Counted from the stretch's first letter, positions 10,641 through 22,531 are shown. The stretch is DNA of 64,000 nucleotides from Blattamonas nauphoetae (GCA_033064195.1 JARBJD010000017.1:248001-312000), one strand, 5' to 3'. Notes: generated by a model from the letters alone, not told the origin. A program made the numbers and translations.

Positions 10641-13028
10641 ATGTCTGAAAATACAACTGCAAAATCACTTGCAGAAATCACTCCAAAGCCAGAAAAGCCA
10701 CTCTTCATCACAACTCCAATCTATTATGTGAATGGAGACCCTCATGTCGGCCATCTTTACACTTCTCTCCTCGCCGATTCTTACACTCGCTTTGCCCGCC
10801 TTCGGGAGATCCCAATGTTCTTCTTGTCAGGTATTGATGAACACGGTCAAAAAGTGGGACAGAGTGCAGCAGAAAAAAACATAGAACCAAAAGCTTGGTG
10901 TGATATCATGAACGACAATTTCCTCAAATTCTTCGAAAATGTCTCGATATGCCCTGATCGTTTCATCCGCACAACCGATAAAGATCATGAAGAAGCTGTT
11001 TTCGCTGTCTGGAATAAGTTGAAAGCCAATGATGACATCTACAAAGGGAAATATGAAGGGTGGTATTGTCTCTCTGACGAAGCTTTCGTTCCTGAGCTCA
11101 ACGTTCAAGATGTTACCGATCCAGTGACAGGAAAGGTGACTAAGATGACAATTGATTCTAACAGACCTGTCGAGTGGCTCGTTGAAGAAAATTACATGTT
11201 CAGATTGTCCAAATATCAGCAGCCTCTTCTCGACTGGATCGACGCAAACCCAACATGTATTGTTCCTGAATTCCGTCGAAATGAAATCTACAACTTCGTT
11301 AAGAGTGGACTCAACGATATCTCTGTTTCTCGCAAGTCTGTGAAATGGGGAATTCCTGTTCCAGATGATCCCTCCCACACCATCTATGTCTGGATCGACG
11401 CACTTGCAAACTACATCACTGCAGCTGGATACCCTGGTGATATTGTCCACCTTGACGAACAGCATCAGATCTGTCAGAGTAAGACCAAAATCACAGGGCT
11501 AAGTGTGACGAAGCCTGTCTGGCCAGCTGATATCCAAATTGTCGGAAAAGACATTATCAAGTTCCATGCGATCTATTGGCCAGCTTTCTTGTTGGCCCTG
11601 AACCTTCCCGTCTACAAGAAACTCGTTGTACATGGATGGTGGACGAAGGACAGAATGAAGATCTCAAAGAGTGCTGGAAACCAATTTGAGATTCCAGATG
11701 AATTGAAAATTATTGGAGGACCATTTGCAGTTGATGCTTTCCGTTATATCCTTCTGAAAGAGAGCAACATCAGCATTGATTGCGACTACTCTCTCAACGT
11801 CGTCAAATCGATTGTAAACGCGGATCTCGCTGATCAATATGGAAACCTCCTTCTTCGCTGCACAGCTGCCGCAATCAATCCCGCCCAGATCGTTCCTGTC
11901 CCCCCTCCTTCCGTCCTCGACGCCAAATATCACAATCTCGTTGAAGTCCCTGCCGAAGCCCCCGCAAACTCTCCACTCACCCTCGAAGACCTCAAACTGA
12001 TCGCCAAAATCAACTCCACTGCGGCACTTGTGGACGCTGCCATGTGGGAGCTCGACACACAAGCTGCGATTGGTGCTATCTGCTCCCTGAACTCGGTCAC
12101 AAATGGATATGTGCAAACAAACGAGCCATGGAAACTTGCCAAGCAGCTGAAGGACAAGCCAGACAACGCAGAAATTCAGACCAAATTGAGCACGATTCTT
12201 TATTTGATGATTGAAGCTGTTCGTGTTGCTTCAACACTTCTTCTTCCTTTCATGCCAAGCGCAGCTGCGTACTCACTGGATCGTCTGGCCATCCCTGCTG
12301 AGAACAGGACCGTCCAACACTGCCACTTTGGTGTTGCCCAACCAGGTACCAAAATTGACGGAAAGCGCGATCCACTTTTCCCCAAAATTTTGGAGACAGA
12401 AGCGGCTCCCAAAGCTCAACCAGCAAAACCGAAACCAGCGAAGGGTGGAAAGAACGCGTCAGAGGAAGACAAACAGGCTGCTCTTGATCAATCGTTTGCG
12501 ATGTGCAAGTTTCAGATGATCAAGCTCACTGACTGCAAGAAGCATCCAGATGCTGACAAACTCATTGTCTGCACAGCTCATCTCTCAGAAACAGAGACCA
12601 GCACCCTCGTCACTGGCCTCATCCCACACTATCAACCAGAAGACCTCGAGGGAAGAGTGGTGTGCTCAGTGGTGAACCTGAAGCCGAAGAAAATGATGGG
12701 AATTGAAGGACATGTCATGCTCCTCGCAGCGACTGACAAAGTGTCTGGGAAGTGCATCCTTCTTCAACCACCAGAGGGCTCCCAAATAGGAGATCGTATT
12801 TACCCCACTGGGTTCACGTTGGCCGAGGGATGGAAGGAAGGCGATGTTGCCACAGCTCAGAAAGCAACCACACAAGAAGCAGCAGAAGTTCCGAAGGGAA
12901 GATTTGAGAAAGTGGTCAATGGATTCAAGGTCGAGACAGAACTGCCAAAGTTCTATGGGAAGCCATTGGTGACTTCTAGAGGCCCAATCAAGATTGAGGG
13001 CATCTGTGATGGATCAGAATTCCATTAG
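10641..13028 (+). CDS. methionyl-tRNA synthetase with C-terminal EMAP-II-like tRNA-binding domain
   Basis: Class I synthetase that charges tRNA-Met in the cytosol. The HIGH-type motif is HVGHLYT (about residue 35), the KMSKS-type motif is MKISKSAGNQ (about residue 340), and typical MetRS blocks YYVNGDPHVGH, WPADIQIVGKDI and YEGWYCLSDEAF are present. The last roughly 170 residues form an OB-fold Trbp111/EMAP-II domain (CKKHPDADKL, GRVVCSVVNLKPKKMMG), preceded by a Lys/Ala/Pro linker. The gene is uninterrupted: 795 codons from ATG 10641 to TAG. The TTG two codons upstream is not a likely start. Both catalytic motifs are intact, so this looks like a working host gene and is the best anchor for the standard code. 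Confidence 0.96.
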   Translation: MSENTTAKSLAEITPKPEKPLFITTPIYYVNGDPHVGHLYTSLLADSYTRFARLREIPMFFLSGIDEHGQKVGQSAAEKNIEPKAWCDIMNDNFLKFFENVSICPDRFIRTTDKDHEEAVFAVWNKLKANDDIYKGKYEGWYCLSDEAFVPELNVQDVTDPVTGKVTKMTIDSNRPVEWLVEENYMFRLSKYQQPLLDWIDANPTCIVPEFRRNEIYNFVKSGLNDISVSRKSVKWGIPVPDDPSHTIYVWIDALANYITAAGYPGDIVHLDEQHQICQSKTKITGLSVTKPVWPADIQIVGKDIIKFHAIYWPAFLLALNLPVYKKLVVHGWWTKDRMKISKSAGNQFEIPDELKIIGGPFAVDAFRYILLKESNISIDCDYSLNVVKSIVNADLADQYGNLLLRCTAAAINPAQIVPVPPPSVLDAKYHNLVEVPAEAPANSPLTLEDLKLIAKINSTAALVDAAMWELDTQAAIGAICSLNSVTNGYVQTNEPWKLAKQLKDKPDNAEIQTKLSTILYLMIEAVRVASTLLLPFMPSAAAYSLDRLAIPAENRTVQHCHFGVAQPGTKIDGKRDPLFPKILETEAAPKAQPAKPKPAKGGKNASEEDKQAALDQSFAMCKFQMIKLTDCKKHPDADKLIVCTAHLSETETSTLVTGLIPHYQPEDLEGRVVCSVVNLKPKKMMGIEGHVMLLAATDKVSGKCILLQPPEGSQIGDRIYPTGFTLAEGWKEGDVATAQKATTQEAAEVPKGRFEKVVNGFKVETELPKFYGKPLVTSRGPIKIEGICDGSEFH

Positions 13029-13158
13029 CAGGAAGACAAACGTTGATACTTGAAAAACACTCATCTAAATTTTTTACAAGCCATGAATATTCTCACTTCG
13101 CCCGACTAGTCATTGCTTTCTGGCTGTTTAACGTTCTGACATCAAGATCGGCCCAGTA

Positions 13159-14610
13159 TACTGCCCGACACGACGACTTGATCCGGCTGTAAAACGGTGA
13201 TATTTTTCTGAATAGAGAGACAATGTGTTTTAATTTTCTTTCAATGATAATTTAGAGAGGTAGACACCTTGTGACAAAAAATTGGACACCAAAAAATTCT
13301 GAATGACGTGAAAACTGTAAAACAAAAAAAATGATGGACATACTCCTCGCGACATGACACGTGATTCACTTCATCCTGCTCGATCCCTCTAACTTTAACT
13401 TGTTTCAACTTTATGAGAGTAACACTCGAGGTGGCAGTCATTGAATGAGAGAACGCTGTGATAATTTCTTTCTTGTGGGATCGGCTTCTCACCTCGCACG
13501 ATTTTTAGACAAAGTTAGTCCCTTGTGACGTAATTCGCATAATTTTCAAAAGACTTGATACAAGCGTTCACGAAATGTGTTTGATGAGGTTAAAGTCGGT
13601 AAATAGTGTTTGAAGGTATTTCTGACCGATATTGACATGTTTGATTCTTGGAAGTTTTATCTTTTTTCTTGTTTCAACTAACACAATCACTGAGAAGGAC
13701 CCGTGAGTGGTGGTGAGGGTCCATCCTTCCCTCAGTGCGAAATGTGATGAAGGATCACGGCATTGTTCTCCGTCAATGATCTCTTCCGTCACGACAAGTT
13801 TTCAGTTTCAACTAATCCCAGTACATCACCAAATCCCAAGTTTGCTGGGATGATCACACAACCCAGATTCTCAGCATGGTGTGTCTTTTATCTGGATGAC
13901 TTCTTGAATTTCTCGAGTCCTCTCTCACACAGATTCTTCACATCGCCAAACTGACAAAGCTCATGAAAGAAACATTTTGAAAGAGTCTCATTTCCACAGA
14001 CGCAGCGATTATGAAAATGATGGAGAAGAATGCGAGGAACTCTGTGCGATTTGTGAAGACCAATTCGAGACACTTTGACAAATCGTTGGAAGAAACAGTG
14101 TGATTTTTTGATTTTGATGTCTCTCTTTCGATGAACAGCTGAACTGTATGACACGTTTTGAATCCAATTCGAACAGTATGCAAAGTCTTGATGGTTTCGT
14201 GCTGTGGCTGGCCTTTTCATTTCACGACTAACTGTTAATCGTCGGTGTTCGGCGCATCGGTGTCCTTGGATACTACATTGACAGAGACATGGAGCGAACG
14301 AGTTGACATGTGTCTTCCTTTTCCTTTTCTTCATTCAATCTGCTACTATCTTTCACTAGACATTCACCATCTGGGATCCATTCAGGGGTGATATCGGATG
14401 TGAATCACGTGTCATGTCGTTCGGAGTATGTCCCCCTACAGTTGCATTTCATGTCATTCTCTCTTATTTTTCACTGTTGATCTTCCAAAAAAATCACAGA
14501 GACGTATAACTCAAGACAGTTGATGATAGTGGAAAAGGAACTCTCAACTCTCACTTGTTCTATCAAAAAGCAAAAATTACAGCCGGATCAGGTCGTCGTG
14601 TCGGGCAGTA
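13159..14610. mobile_element. 1.45-kb TIR element with TA target duplication, probably non-autonomous
   Basis: A 34-bp inverted repeat begins TACTGCCCGACACG at 13159 and its reverse complement ends at 14610, with one mismatch. Both ends are flanked by TA (13157-13158 and 14611-14612), as in Tc1/mariner-type insertions. The interior holds only short minus-strand open stretches (13888-14334, 13568-13792 and 13241-13492), one of them Cys/His-rich, with no recognisable transposase. It lies between the MetRS stop and the start of the ATAD5-like gene, so it may have replaced or moved that gene's promoter. Confidence 0.78.
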
Positions 14611-14703
14611 TATAACACTTCTTCCTTCACCAAATCAATCTATCAATTGTTCTGAGGTTTGAAGTGTATTCTTTGCTCATTTTTTGAATGTATTATTGAT
14701 TAG

Positions 14704-17700
14704 ACGGTTCAGAATGTAATGCCCGTCCATGCTCGAGATTCTCGAGTAGTTTCTTTCTCGGTTGGCCGACTTCGAGCACAACGTACAATTCTGTTTCACC
14801 TTCCATTCTTTGGAGAGATAAATACCGGTTAGTACTTGACCATGGATTTCGAGACAGTCATACAGATGATTCTGAAGATATCACACCAAACTTTCTTCTG
14901 AACCCTCACAACGGTTCTGTAGATACAGCTCGCGCGATTTCTACATGGTTATTTTTATGGAAGCGTCGTGGAGCTATTCAGAGTGAAATATTTTCCCAAA
15001 AAACTCCAGCACTACAAAAATCTCTCATCAACGTTGATGAAAAAACCGAATCTGTTTCAATTCCTTCGGTTTTGTTCTTATTTGGAGGGAGCTCACAGAG
15101 TAGAACCCTCTCTGTGTATGCAGCAGCAGAATTGAATGATCAAAATATGGACAAACTTTCAGAAGACTCGAACAGTGAAATTAATCCGATTGACTTGACC
15201 GACGAAGACGATATATATCCTCCCCAACTCGATGGTTTGAAAGATGTTGAAATCCTTGAAGTTGATGCCTCATCGTTTTCCCGAACTTCAAGTGAAATAA
15301 AGACAATTCTTTCAGAAGTCACAGTTTCACACACCATGTCGAGTCTCCAACAAACAAAAAATCCAAACAAACAACGAAACACGATGACTCGAGCAATTCA
15401 GAGGACACAACCGACATCAAAGAACCAAAACATCTTTTCCCTCGCCAATGAATCCGAGCCACACCAAAACCAAAGTCAAAACCGAAAGGGTTAGATAACT
15501 TCTTCAAAGTTAAGACAAGTCCAAAAACTGGTGTGAAAGCACCTACCTCACTTGGACCACAATCACCACCTCCCAAACAATGCCAAATAGCTTATCTTTC
15601 ATCACCGATCCTCCTCCCACTTCAGACACTCACTAACAAACAGACAATCTTCTCTCACACTCCGCATTTCCTCCCCAAACGCACATACACATTCCCTCGT
15701 CTTTCTGCAGTGAACCCGTCTCGGTCTTCTCTGCTTGTTGTTCTGTTTGACAATCCTGATATCTTCTTCCAGAACGAGCGGTCGTTCCCACAAGCTCTGT
15801 CTGAGTTGCTCGAAACATCTCGCGTCCCGATTATCATTTCAACTGATTCTGCTCCTCTTTTTCTCATTGAAGGGCACAAAAACCAGCGCATCTTAGCACT
15901 TCAGCAGAGGCGAAAAATCTTGGAACAGGAGATAAGGAAACAAGAATTACTAATTGAACTTCAATTCACCCAAAAAGTGGAGAGTGAGTCTCTCGCACTC
16001 ACACCTTTAGCAGCATCTAAATCTGAATAAACCCAGCACGACGACTATTCTCTTTCTGAGCGGGAAAGGGATGCCGCAGACAGCTCGGTAGATTCATTTT
16101 CTGACGATGAGACCAGCCAGGACCCATCTCCAAAGAAAGCATCGTGAAAGAAGAGACAGATTCTGAGTGACGACGATGATGACAACGACATTCATTTTGA
16201 TGTTGGGAAAAAAACAGAAAGGAGGGATCGAGAAGAAGAATCGATCAAAGTCGACCGATAATCGAAAGGAAAATATTGGAAAGAGGACAGCTAAACAGAA
16301 AAAGAAAGTGGCAAACGCTGGCGTCTCCTCCATCACGAAATGGTTTGGAAAGAAGACAGAGACAGACCAACACTCTTCACACGACCTCTCTCCCAAATCG
16401 CATGAACCGCCACAAATTCTCTCCCCAAAAGCAAGCAGAGCTGATCCGATCGCGATTCAACGACCTTCTGAACATTCAGCTCCTGAACCTCTTCAGACAC
16501 CGTCCACCTCACGTTTCTCCCAACTCCCCATCATCCAACCACTCTCCGCACGAACCAACTCGCTTCCACTTCAACCACCTCCACAACACCTCCGTCAACT
16601 TCCATCCATCCAACCTCTCTCCCACCCATCCGTCATCCAGCCAACTCGCCTCCAAACATTCTCACCGCTTCTGCCATTCAACCCAGCTGGACTCCCTCCT
16701 TTACCTCCCCTCTCCACACTCTCCCCTCCTCCATCCATTGATACACTATCTCCACTCGCAATGTCCAAACATTCACGTCCATCGTCTGTCTCAATCTCTT
16801 TTGATTTTGGAATCGAGCATGGAATTCTCGTCGAGCAGAAACGAGACCCACTTCGAGAAGCACTCAAAATGCTGGTCATCATCTGTCTCGCAGAGGGTAT
16901 TGCGTTCAGCGAGGATTCAGACACGCTCAAGTTCTCTCTCACCTCGCTCCAGTCACGATTGATGAGTACAACGATGGCTCCCATCTCGCTCCTAAATAAG
17001 CTCCCGGTCCTTTCGTCGTCTTTCAGCAGGCCATCTCGCAGTCTTACGAGTCAGTATGAGCAACATTCAGAACAGCCTGTGTCGTTGGTGCATCTGAGTT
17101 CAAAACGGATTTTGTCAAATTCAATTGTTCCAAATTTTGATGACGAGAGACACATTCTGGAGAAAGATGATACATTGTCGTCTTCTCATCAAATCTTCAA
17201 TGTTGATGAATGCTTCACTTCACTCTAATAGGTTTCAGAAGATGTCGCCTCACAGATTTCAGGGATCAGAAACGATTGTTCAGCTTTCTCGCATAATCAA
17301 CTCTTCTCTGTCGCCACAGAACTCAACTCGACATTTGCCATTCATGCATCGTCTCTCCTCCTTCCTTTTCAGTCCGGAAACATTCCAGCCGATGATGAAC
17401 TGAGTCTTCTTCATGCCCTTTCCAAAGCCAATGCGCTCGTCTCAGATGCATCACACCTTCTCGACACTCTCCACACTTCCACTTTCCACCATCCTTCATT
17501 CATCCATCACAACCACCATCTCGAATCGACAGACACTCTGAACAATCTTCCACCAGCAAAGAATCCATCGACGTCGACCCAGCTCACATTTTCTTCTTTC
17601 AGAGATGGCTACTTCAATTCTGAAAAGGACACAACAGATCCTTCGATTGAAAGTTGGTCTGACCAACTCTTTGAAGGGATTGAGGAGATGGAAAATCGAG

Positions 17701-18716
17701 ATGATTTCGATGTCGATGAGAACGTCTTGAACGAGGAATGTGGAGATTGCCAGAACGATCTTCTGTTCCAAATTCCTCAAGACAGTTCCACATCATCACT
17801 TGATCATCACGTGTCGAACTCTGATTCTCTGATTTCTGTTCCTATTTCTTTCTTTGACTCAAACTCGACACTCACATCACAGCCGATCAACACATCAACA
17901 TCACTCCTCTGTCTCTATGCTCTCCACACTTTAGCTGGAAACACAGCGAACAATCCTCTTGAACTTCTCTGTTCTCCACTCGCAGTCTCTCTCGTGTCCA
18001 TGGATTATTCAATTCGTGCTCTGTCCATTTCTTCTCTCATCACCATCATTAACACTCTCCACGTCGCCCATCCGCCTCTCCCTTCTCCTTCCATCCTCCC
18101 CAGCACCCATTCATGGGCTCCAGTTGTTGGAACAAGCCCAGCATCAATAAGGTCACCCTCGCTCGGATCACCAAATTCTATTCCGTCCACACATTCGTAT
18201 TCTCTTCGAGCGCGTGCTGGACAAACTGTGCCACATCAACCTTCAGTCTCGTTCCTCACAACATCGGATGTGACGTCACTCACATCATTTCTGACGACTC
18301 CATCGTTTTTGATGCATCTGCAGGGGGTGCAGCATCACACACTGTTGTCGTTCAAGTCTCGTGGATCTCGTCCCTCTTCCTTTCTGGTGGAAATTCCACC
18401 CCTTTTTGATTCTCTATTCATTCTGAATCCAGACCCTTCCGAAATTCTCTCGTGCGCTATCACATCACCTAACCATTATTCGATATACCACCAATCGGCG
18501 TCGATCCTCTCACCGTGTGTATTCTCGGGGCATCTGACTTCTCATCCGATCCCACTCTTTCTATCCCAAAACTCTTCTCCTCCATCCATAGACATTGCCC
18601 TTCACATACACAGACCTAATTCAATTGCATTCAATAGACATTCAGCCAGTATTGCGAGTCGCCATGAGCGGTTCTGCGAAACTGTTGGATTCTTCCTGTT
18701 TTTCACAAAGTTTTGA
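14704..18716 (+). CDS. ATAD5/Elg1-like RFC-type clamp-unloader large subunit, degenerate ATPase site
   Basis: The order of blocks matches ATAD5/Elg1: LWRDKYR followed by an ISTWLFLWKRR helix (14.8-14.97 kb); LFLFGGSSQSRTLSVYAAAEL in the Walker A position; VEILEVDASSFSRTSSEI; SLLVVLFDNPDIFF in the Walker B position with sensor PIIISTDSA (15.7-15.85 kb); and a lid-like region before 17.0 kb. The usual P-loop GKT and the Walker B acidic pair are not conserved. SSITKWFG near 16.33 kb resembles a PIP-box. A 30-base GT-AG intron (17202-17231) joins the last exon, 17232-18716. The reading frame changes near 15.48 kb and at an A7 run near 16.21 kb, and an in-frame TGA lies near 16.15 kb. These could be missed introns, assembly indels or decay. 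The 5' end is uncertain; 14704 follows a likely splice acceptor. Confidence 0.65.
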
Positions 18717-18749
18717 TTTATTCAATGGATTTCAAATATTGCATTTCAC

Positions 18750-18785
18750 GAATAAAGAATAAACATTTGTTTTATATTTTCTATC
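18750..18785. repeat. 36-bp sequence shared in inverted orientation with 42956-42991
   Basis: Thirty-six bases, starting GAATAAAGAATAAAC, recur exactly as the reverse complement at 42956-42991. The segment lies 34 bases after the ATAD5-like stop codon and contains two AATAAA-like signals, so it may be a 3'-end processing region that was copied elsewhere. Confidence 0.55.
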
Positions 18786-19985
18786 CAATGATACCATCTA
18801 AAGTTCGATCAGACTCAAAGGAGAAAAGAAGTCTCGTGAGTGAATTATTTTGTGGGCCGAGCTAGATCTAAATTCAAAGAAGATGATTGATACAACGTGA
18901 AATCTGAGAAAAACACCTTTGCGAATAGGATTGTACACTATAGCTGTCTGGCCTGGTTTTTTGTGATGCCAAATGCCAAATTTCAGCCAGTATGGGATCG
19001 ATCATGCCATGCTTCTAGATAGGTCTTTAATCGCTATCTATATGTGTGTAAACATGTTATACCCTCGTTTTACTCCGAATTGAGTATTAGTACTGGCTGA
19101 GACGGATGAGGGGGTGTTGAATGGAAAAGTTCAAAACAAATGGGGACTGAAGGTGAAATGAAAAGACAAAACTCCAGAGAAAGAAGAAAGTCGACAAATG
19201 AAGACAGATAAGGACTGATTGGAGAGAGATATCTCAAAGAAGAAGTTAAAAAATGGACTGTGAAAATGTTGTGTGATTTATGAACAAAGACCACATAGAC
19301 AATGTATCTGGTTTGATCATATCATCAAGATCGCTCTTTTATCATGTATGAGGGGAGTTAAGTTCGTTGGAGCGACTTAAAGGAGAAATGGAACCAGTCA
19401 TTGTCAGAAGGAGAGCTGGAGTCTCTACACCAAAATAATGTCTGAAAGAATGAAAGATACCGTTGGAAATACATCCATTTTGCGCGATCAACACGTTTTC
19501 GGATCATTTCGTTGTTTGTTAGAACGATCCTGAGAATCAGAATGCCATGAAAGAACTGGTGAGATATTTTTGCAAGAGTGATAAACAGAACCTGATTCGC
19601 GCTGATTTTCTCCTTTGGGGGCCGAATAATGCTTAAGGAGTTGTATTGGGCGTTGATACCTCAAATGTCACGGGGTGACATCGAAAGATCGATCGCTGAG
19701 AAGTGGATGAGAATGAGTGGTATTCCAATGGAAAGAACACTGACATACAATGTAGAAATGAATGAAATTGAGAGAGGAACTAAAACAGCCTTTCTAAGAA
19801 GTGAGTCCTGATCAACCCATGATTCGAAAAAGACAACTGTGAAGAGGATCAGAAGGCAGAAATGATGATGAATGACCCTGTGAAACCGTGTTCCTGTCTT
19901 ATTACCTTCACCAGAAACTCTGATTGTCATCTTTATCGTGTTTTCCAGTGATTTGAAAAAAGATCTCGTACCCATCATTGGTACC
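18786..19985. other. intergenic stretch without a supportable gene
   Basis: Short open stretches exist on both strands but none shows a domain, splice pattern or codon bias like the neighbours. The segment 18930-18970 carries one copy of the GGCC-rich dispersed motif (GTACACTATAGCTGTCTGG) described at 19986. Confidence 0.4.
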
Positions 19986-20100
19986 CCCCAGGCCAGTGGC
20001 TGGCACGGTCTTTCTGGAAAAACAAGTAGGCCAGGCCAAGCCAGACAGCTATATTGTACACTGGACTGACCGAGCTCATGAGCTCGGTCAGTGTCAGTGA
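19986..20100. repeat. GGCC-rich dispersed repeat ending in a 26-bp perfect palindrome
   Basis: A segment rich in GGCCAGGCC passes into GTACACTGGACTGACCGAG and then a palindrome at 20066-20091 whose half is CTGACCGAGCTCA. Related segments lie at 18930-18970, 25155-25270 (inverted) and around 39300-39790. The shared parts are TATA, then ACTGGACTGACCGAG or CCTGTGTGGCC. It looks like the end of an inverted-repeat element family. Confidence 0.5.
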
Positions 20101-20124
20101 CCTTTGCTTCTAAGGGTCAGATCA

Positions 20125-21372
20125 AGTGCTGAGATCCTGAAATGCCCTCATCGTATGTCTTCCTCTCTTTAACCTGTCTCTTTTTGTTGTTTATCTTATT
20201 TCGAACTCAATTGAAGAATGTTAGTATGATGAAATCAGAAATATCAAACCGCCTCTCCTCTTGGGGCATTGAGTTGATGAAACGCTGTCATCGTATGTCT
20301 TACTCTCTTTAACCTCTCTCTCTTTGTTGTTCCTCTTATTTAGAAAACAATCCAAGGATGATACAATGGTGAAATGAGAAGGATCAAACCACCAGCTCTG
20401 TTGGGGCAATGAGCTGTGATCTGCCGTCGCTGTGTGCCTTACTCTATTTTATCCTTTCTCTCTTTGTTGTTTCTCTTCTTTAGAATAAAAACGATGATAA
20501 ATAGAATGGAGAAATGAGAAGGATCGAACCACCAGTCCTGATTGGACAATGGAACGATCAAGAGCGTTTATGGCATACTTCTCTCTTATTTTTCATTCCT
20601 CTTTTTTGCTTTTTCTCATTTTTTTTGACTCAATGTTAGATAGATCGAATGTGACATGACTATGATCAAACTGTCCGGATTGATCAAGAAATCTGATGCG
20701 AAGTGTTGTCACAGTTTGTCTCCCTCTCATTTTACCTCTCTCTTTTTCGGTTTATAAATGATTCAGGACTTCATTCACGATAGATACTTTGTGAAATGAG
20801 AATGATCTCACAGTCTGTCCTGATCGGACAGTGAGTGGCTGAACTGTTCACACGGTATGTTTCTCTCTCTTGTTACCTCTCTCCTTTTTGTTTTTATCTA
20901 TTTTTAAGACATAGTATGCAATATTCGAGATGTGAAGTGAGATGGATCAAACGGGCTGTTCTGATCGGATATCGAACCGCACAACTGTTCGTACAGTTTG
21001 TTTCTCTCTCGATTAACCTCTCTCTTTATTGATTTTCTCTTATTTAGGACTTAATTAATGATGGAAACCATCTGAAATGGATATTATCAAACCACCCGTC
21101 ATGATCAGACGAGACATTGCCAAAATGCTGTCACGGTTTATCTCACTCTCATATAACATCTCCTTTTTGTTTTTTCTCTAAGTTGTAACACCGTCGATGA
21201 TTGATATAATGTTAAAAACGAGAAAGATCAACCGCTGATCCAGATTGGACAATCTGATGATGAACTGCGCTGACCGTACGTCGTGTCCCCGTTTTTTACC
21301 TCTCTCTTTTCGTATTTACTCTAATTTAGAACAAAAATGAGGATATGCAGGAAGATCGGTCCAGATTCACTC
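20125..21372. repeat. degenerate tandem array, period about 140 bp, about nine copies
   Basis: Successive units begin near 20125, 20275, 20413, 20551, 20689, 20833, 20975, 21117 and 21257. Each unit has a TGTC-ACGGTATGT-like start, a pyrimidine block (TTTACCTCTCTCTTTTTG), then a TTATTTAG-like end, a purine block (GAAATGAGAAGGATC), and a GTCC-TGATTGGACAATG-like half-palindrome. The copies have diverged strongly, so the array is old or evolves by gene-conversion-like exchange. No protein is encoded across it. Confidence 0.75.
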
Positions 21373-22531
21373 TTCGTTCACTCATTTCTCAAAATATCTC
21401 TCCAATTCGTTTATTGTTTGTTAAATGCTATTCGTATCAACTTCGACTCATAGAATGAAGGTTTAATGGAGAAATGAACAGAAACAATTATGATCAGCCC
21501 AATCACGATGAGGTCACTCATCCTTTTTTCAGTTTTGGTCTCTATTTCCAGAAATCAACCAGATATGCCCTTAGAACTTGGCCTGTTAAGCTGTGTCCAG
21601 TCGAGGTGTGATTGTCCAGTCCAATGTCCAGTCTCCTATTTGGGTGATTCTAAATGAATTGTTACCCGCGTATTTTCTTCTGCAAGACGTGCAGAAACTC
21701 TCTGCAATTTTCAGAGCACTCATATTCTCCTCCCCTCGACATGATGAAGGTGTTTTTTGTCCTTCTGACTCTTCATACATTCTTTTGCATCTGATTTCTG
21801 CATTCAGTCGACATTTTTCACCCAGACTTGTCTATACCTCCAAACATGTTCAAGTATCTCGTTTTAACACAAACTTTGAAGCGGAAAACCATCGCTTGAA
21901 CAGTATATATATTCTCATCTTCGCTTTCCAAGTCTTTGTTTCCATCATCTTTGATCCAACAACGAAACTTGACATCTCATTGATTGATTGCAATTTTGAG
22001 GTTTTCCAACTCTTTTCCTTCAACTTTCTCATTCAGATCTGGTGATCACGTTCTTCCCCTCAAACAATTGACTTGTGAATTCTGATCTTCCTCCCTCTTC
22101 TATTGTAACCCTCAAAAATGATATCCATTCACAAATTCGCCTCAAACATACCATATGGACATATTCGGATTACTTTATGAAGATATCGCCTCTCTGACGC
22201 GAGGAAGTCAATCCATGTTTTTCAAGACTTTTTGAATGATTCGTGCTTTCGATTCGCTTTTTTCTCACATTTCCGTTCTTTTATATCGTTTTACACCATC
22301 GGTTGATTTTCTGGCACGTTTTGGGGAAATAAATGTGAAAAAAAGCCCCAATCAGAATAGGGCTCTCTCGAACGCGATCAAAACAAAATCTCTAAAATTT
22401 AGTACTTTTCTTTTCTGAAAATCTCTGACAGCTAATTCTACAAAAATTTTTTTTTGAGACGCACCATAGTCTTTTGTAACATTTCATTTAGAATCACCCA
22501 TTTGGGCGTCGCGGCGCTGGTAAAAATCTAT
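21373..22531. other. repeat-end cluster and possible TIR element
   Basis: A TGTCCAGTC-rich patch lies at 21585-21640. The segment ATTTGGGTGATTCTAAATGAA at about 21640 recurs inverted near 22475-22505, with GTTAC just inside both copies. This suggests a roughly 870-bp inverted-repeat element inserted here. A plus-strand open stretch of about 150 codons (21593-22045) lies inside it and has no recognisable domain. A related end occurs at 38545-38580. Confidence 0.4.

Noticed and set aside
10827-11465. A 212-codon minus-strand ORF inside MetRS
   Set aside because: Antisense shadow of a confidently identified gene.
21593-22045. 150-codon plus-strand ORF as a gene
   Set aside because: It begins in a repeat end without an ATG in good context and shows no domain or splice pattern.
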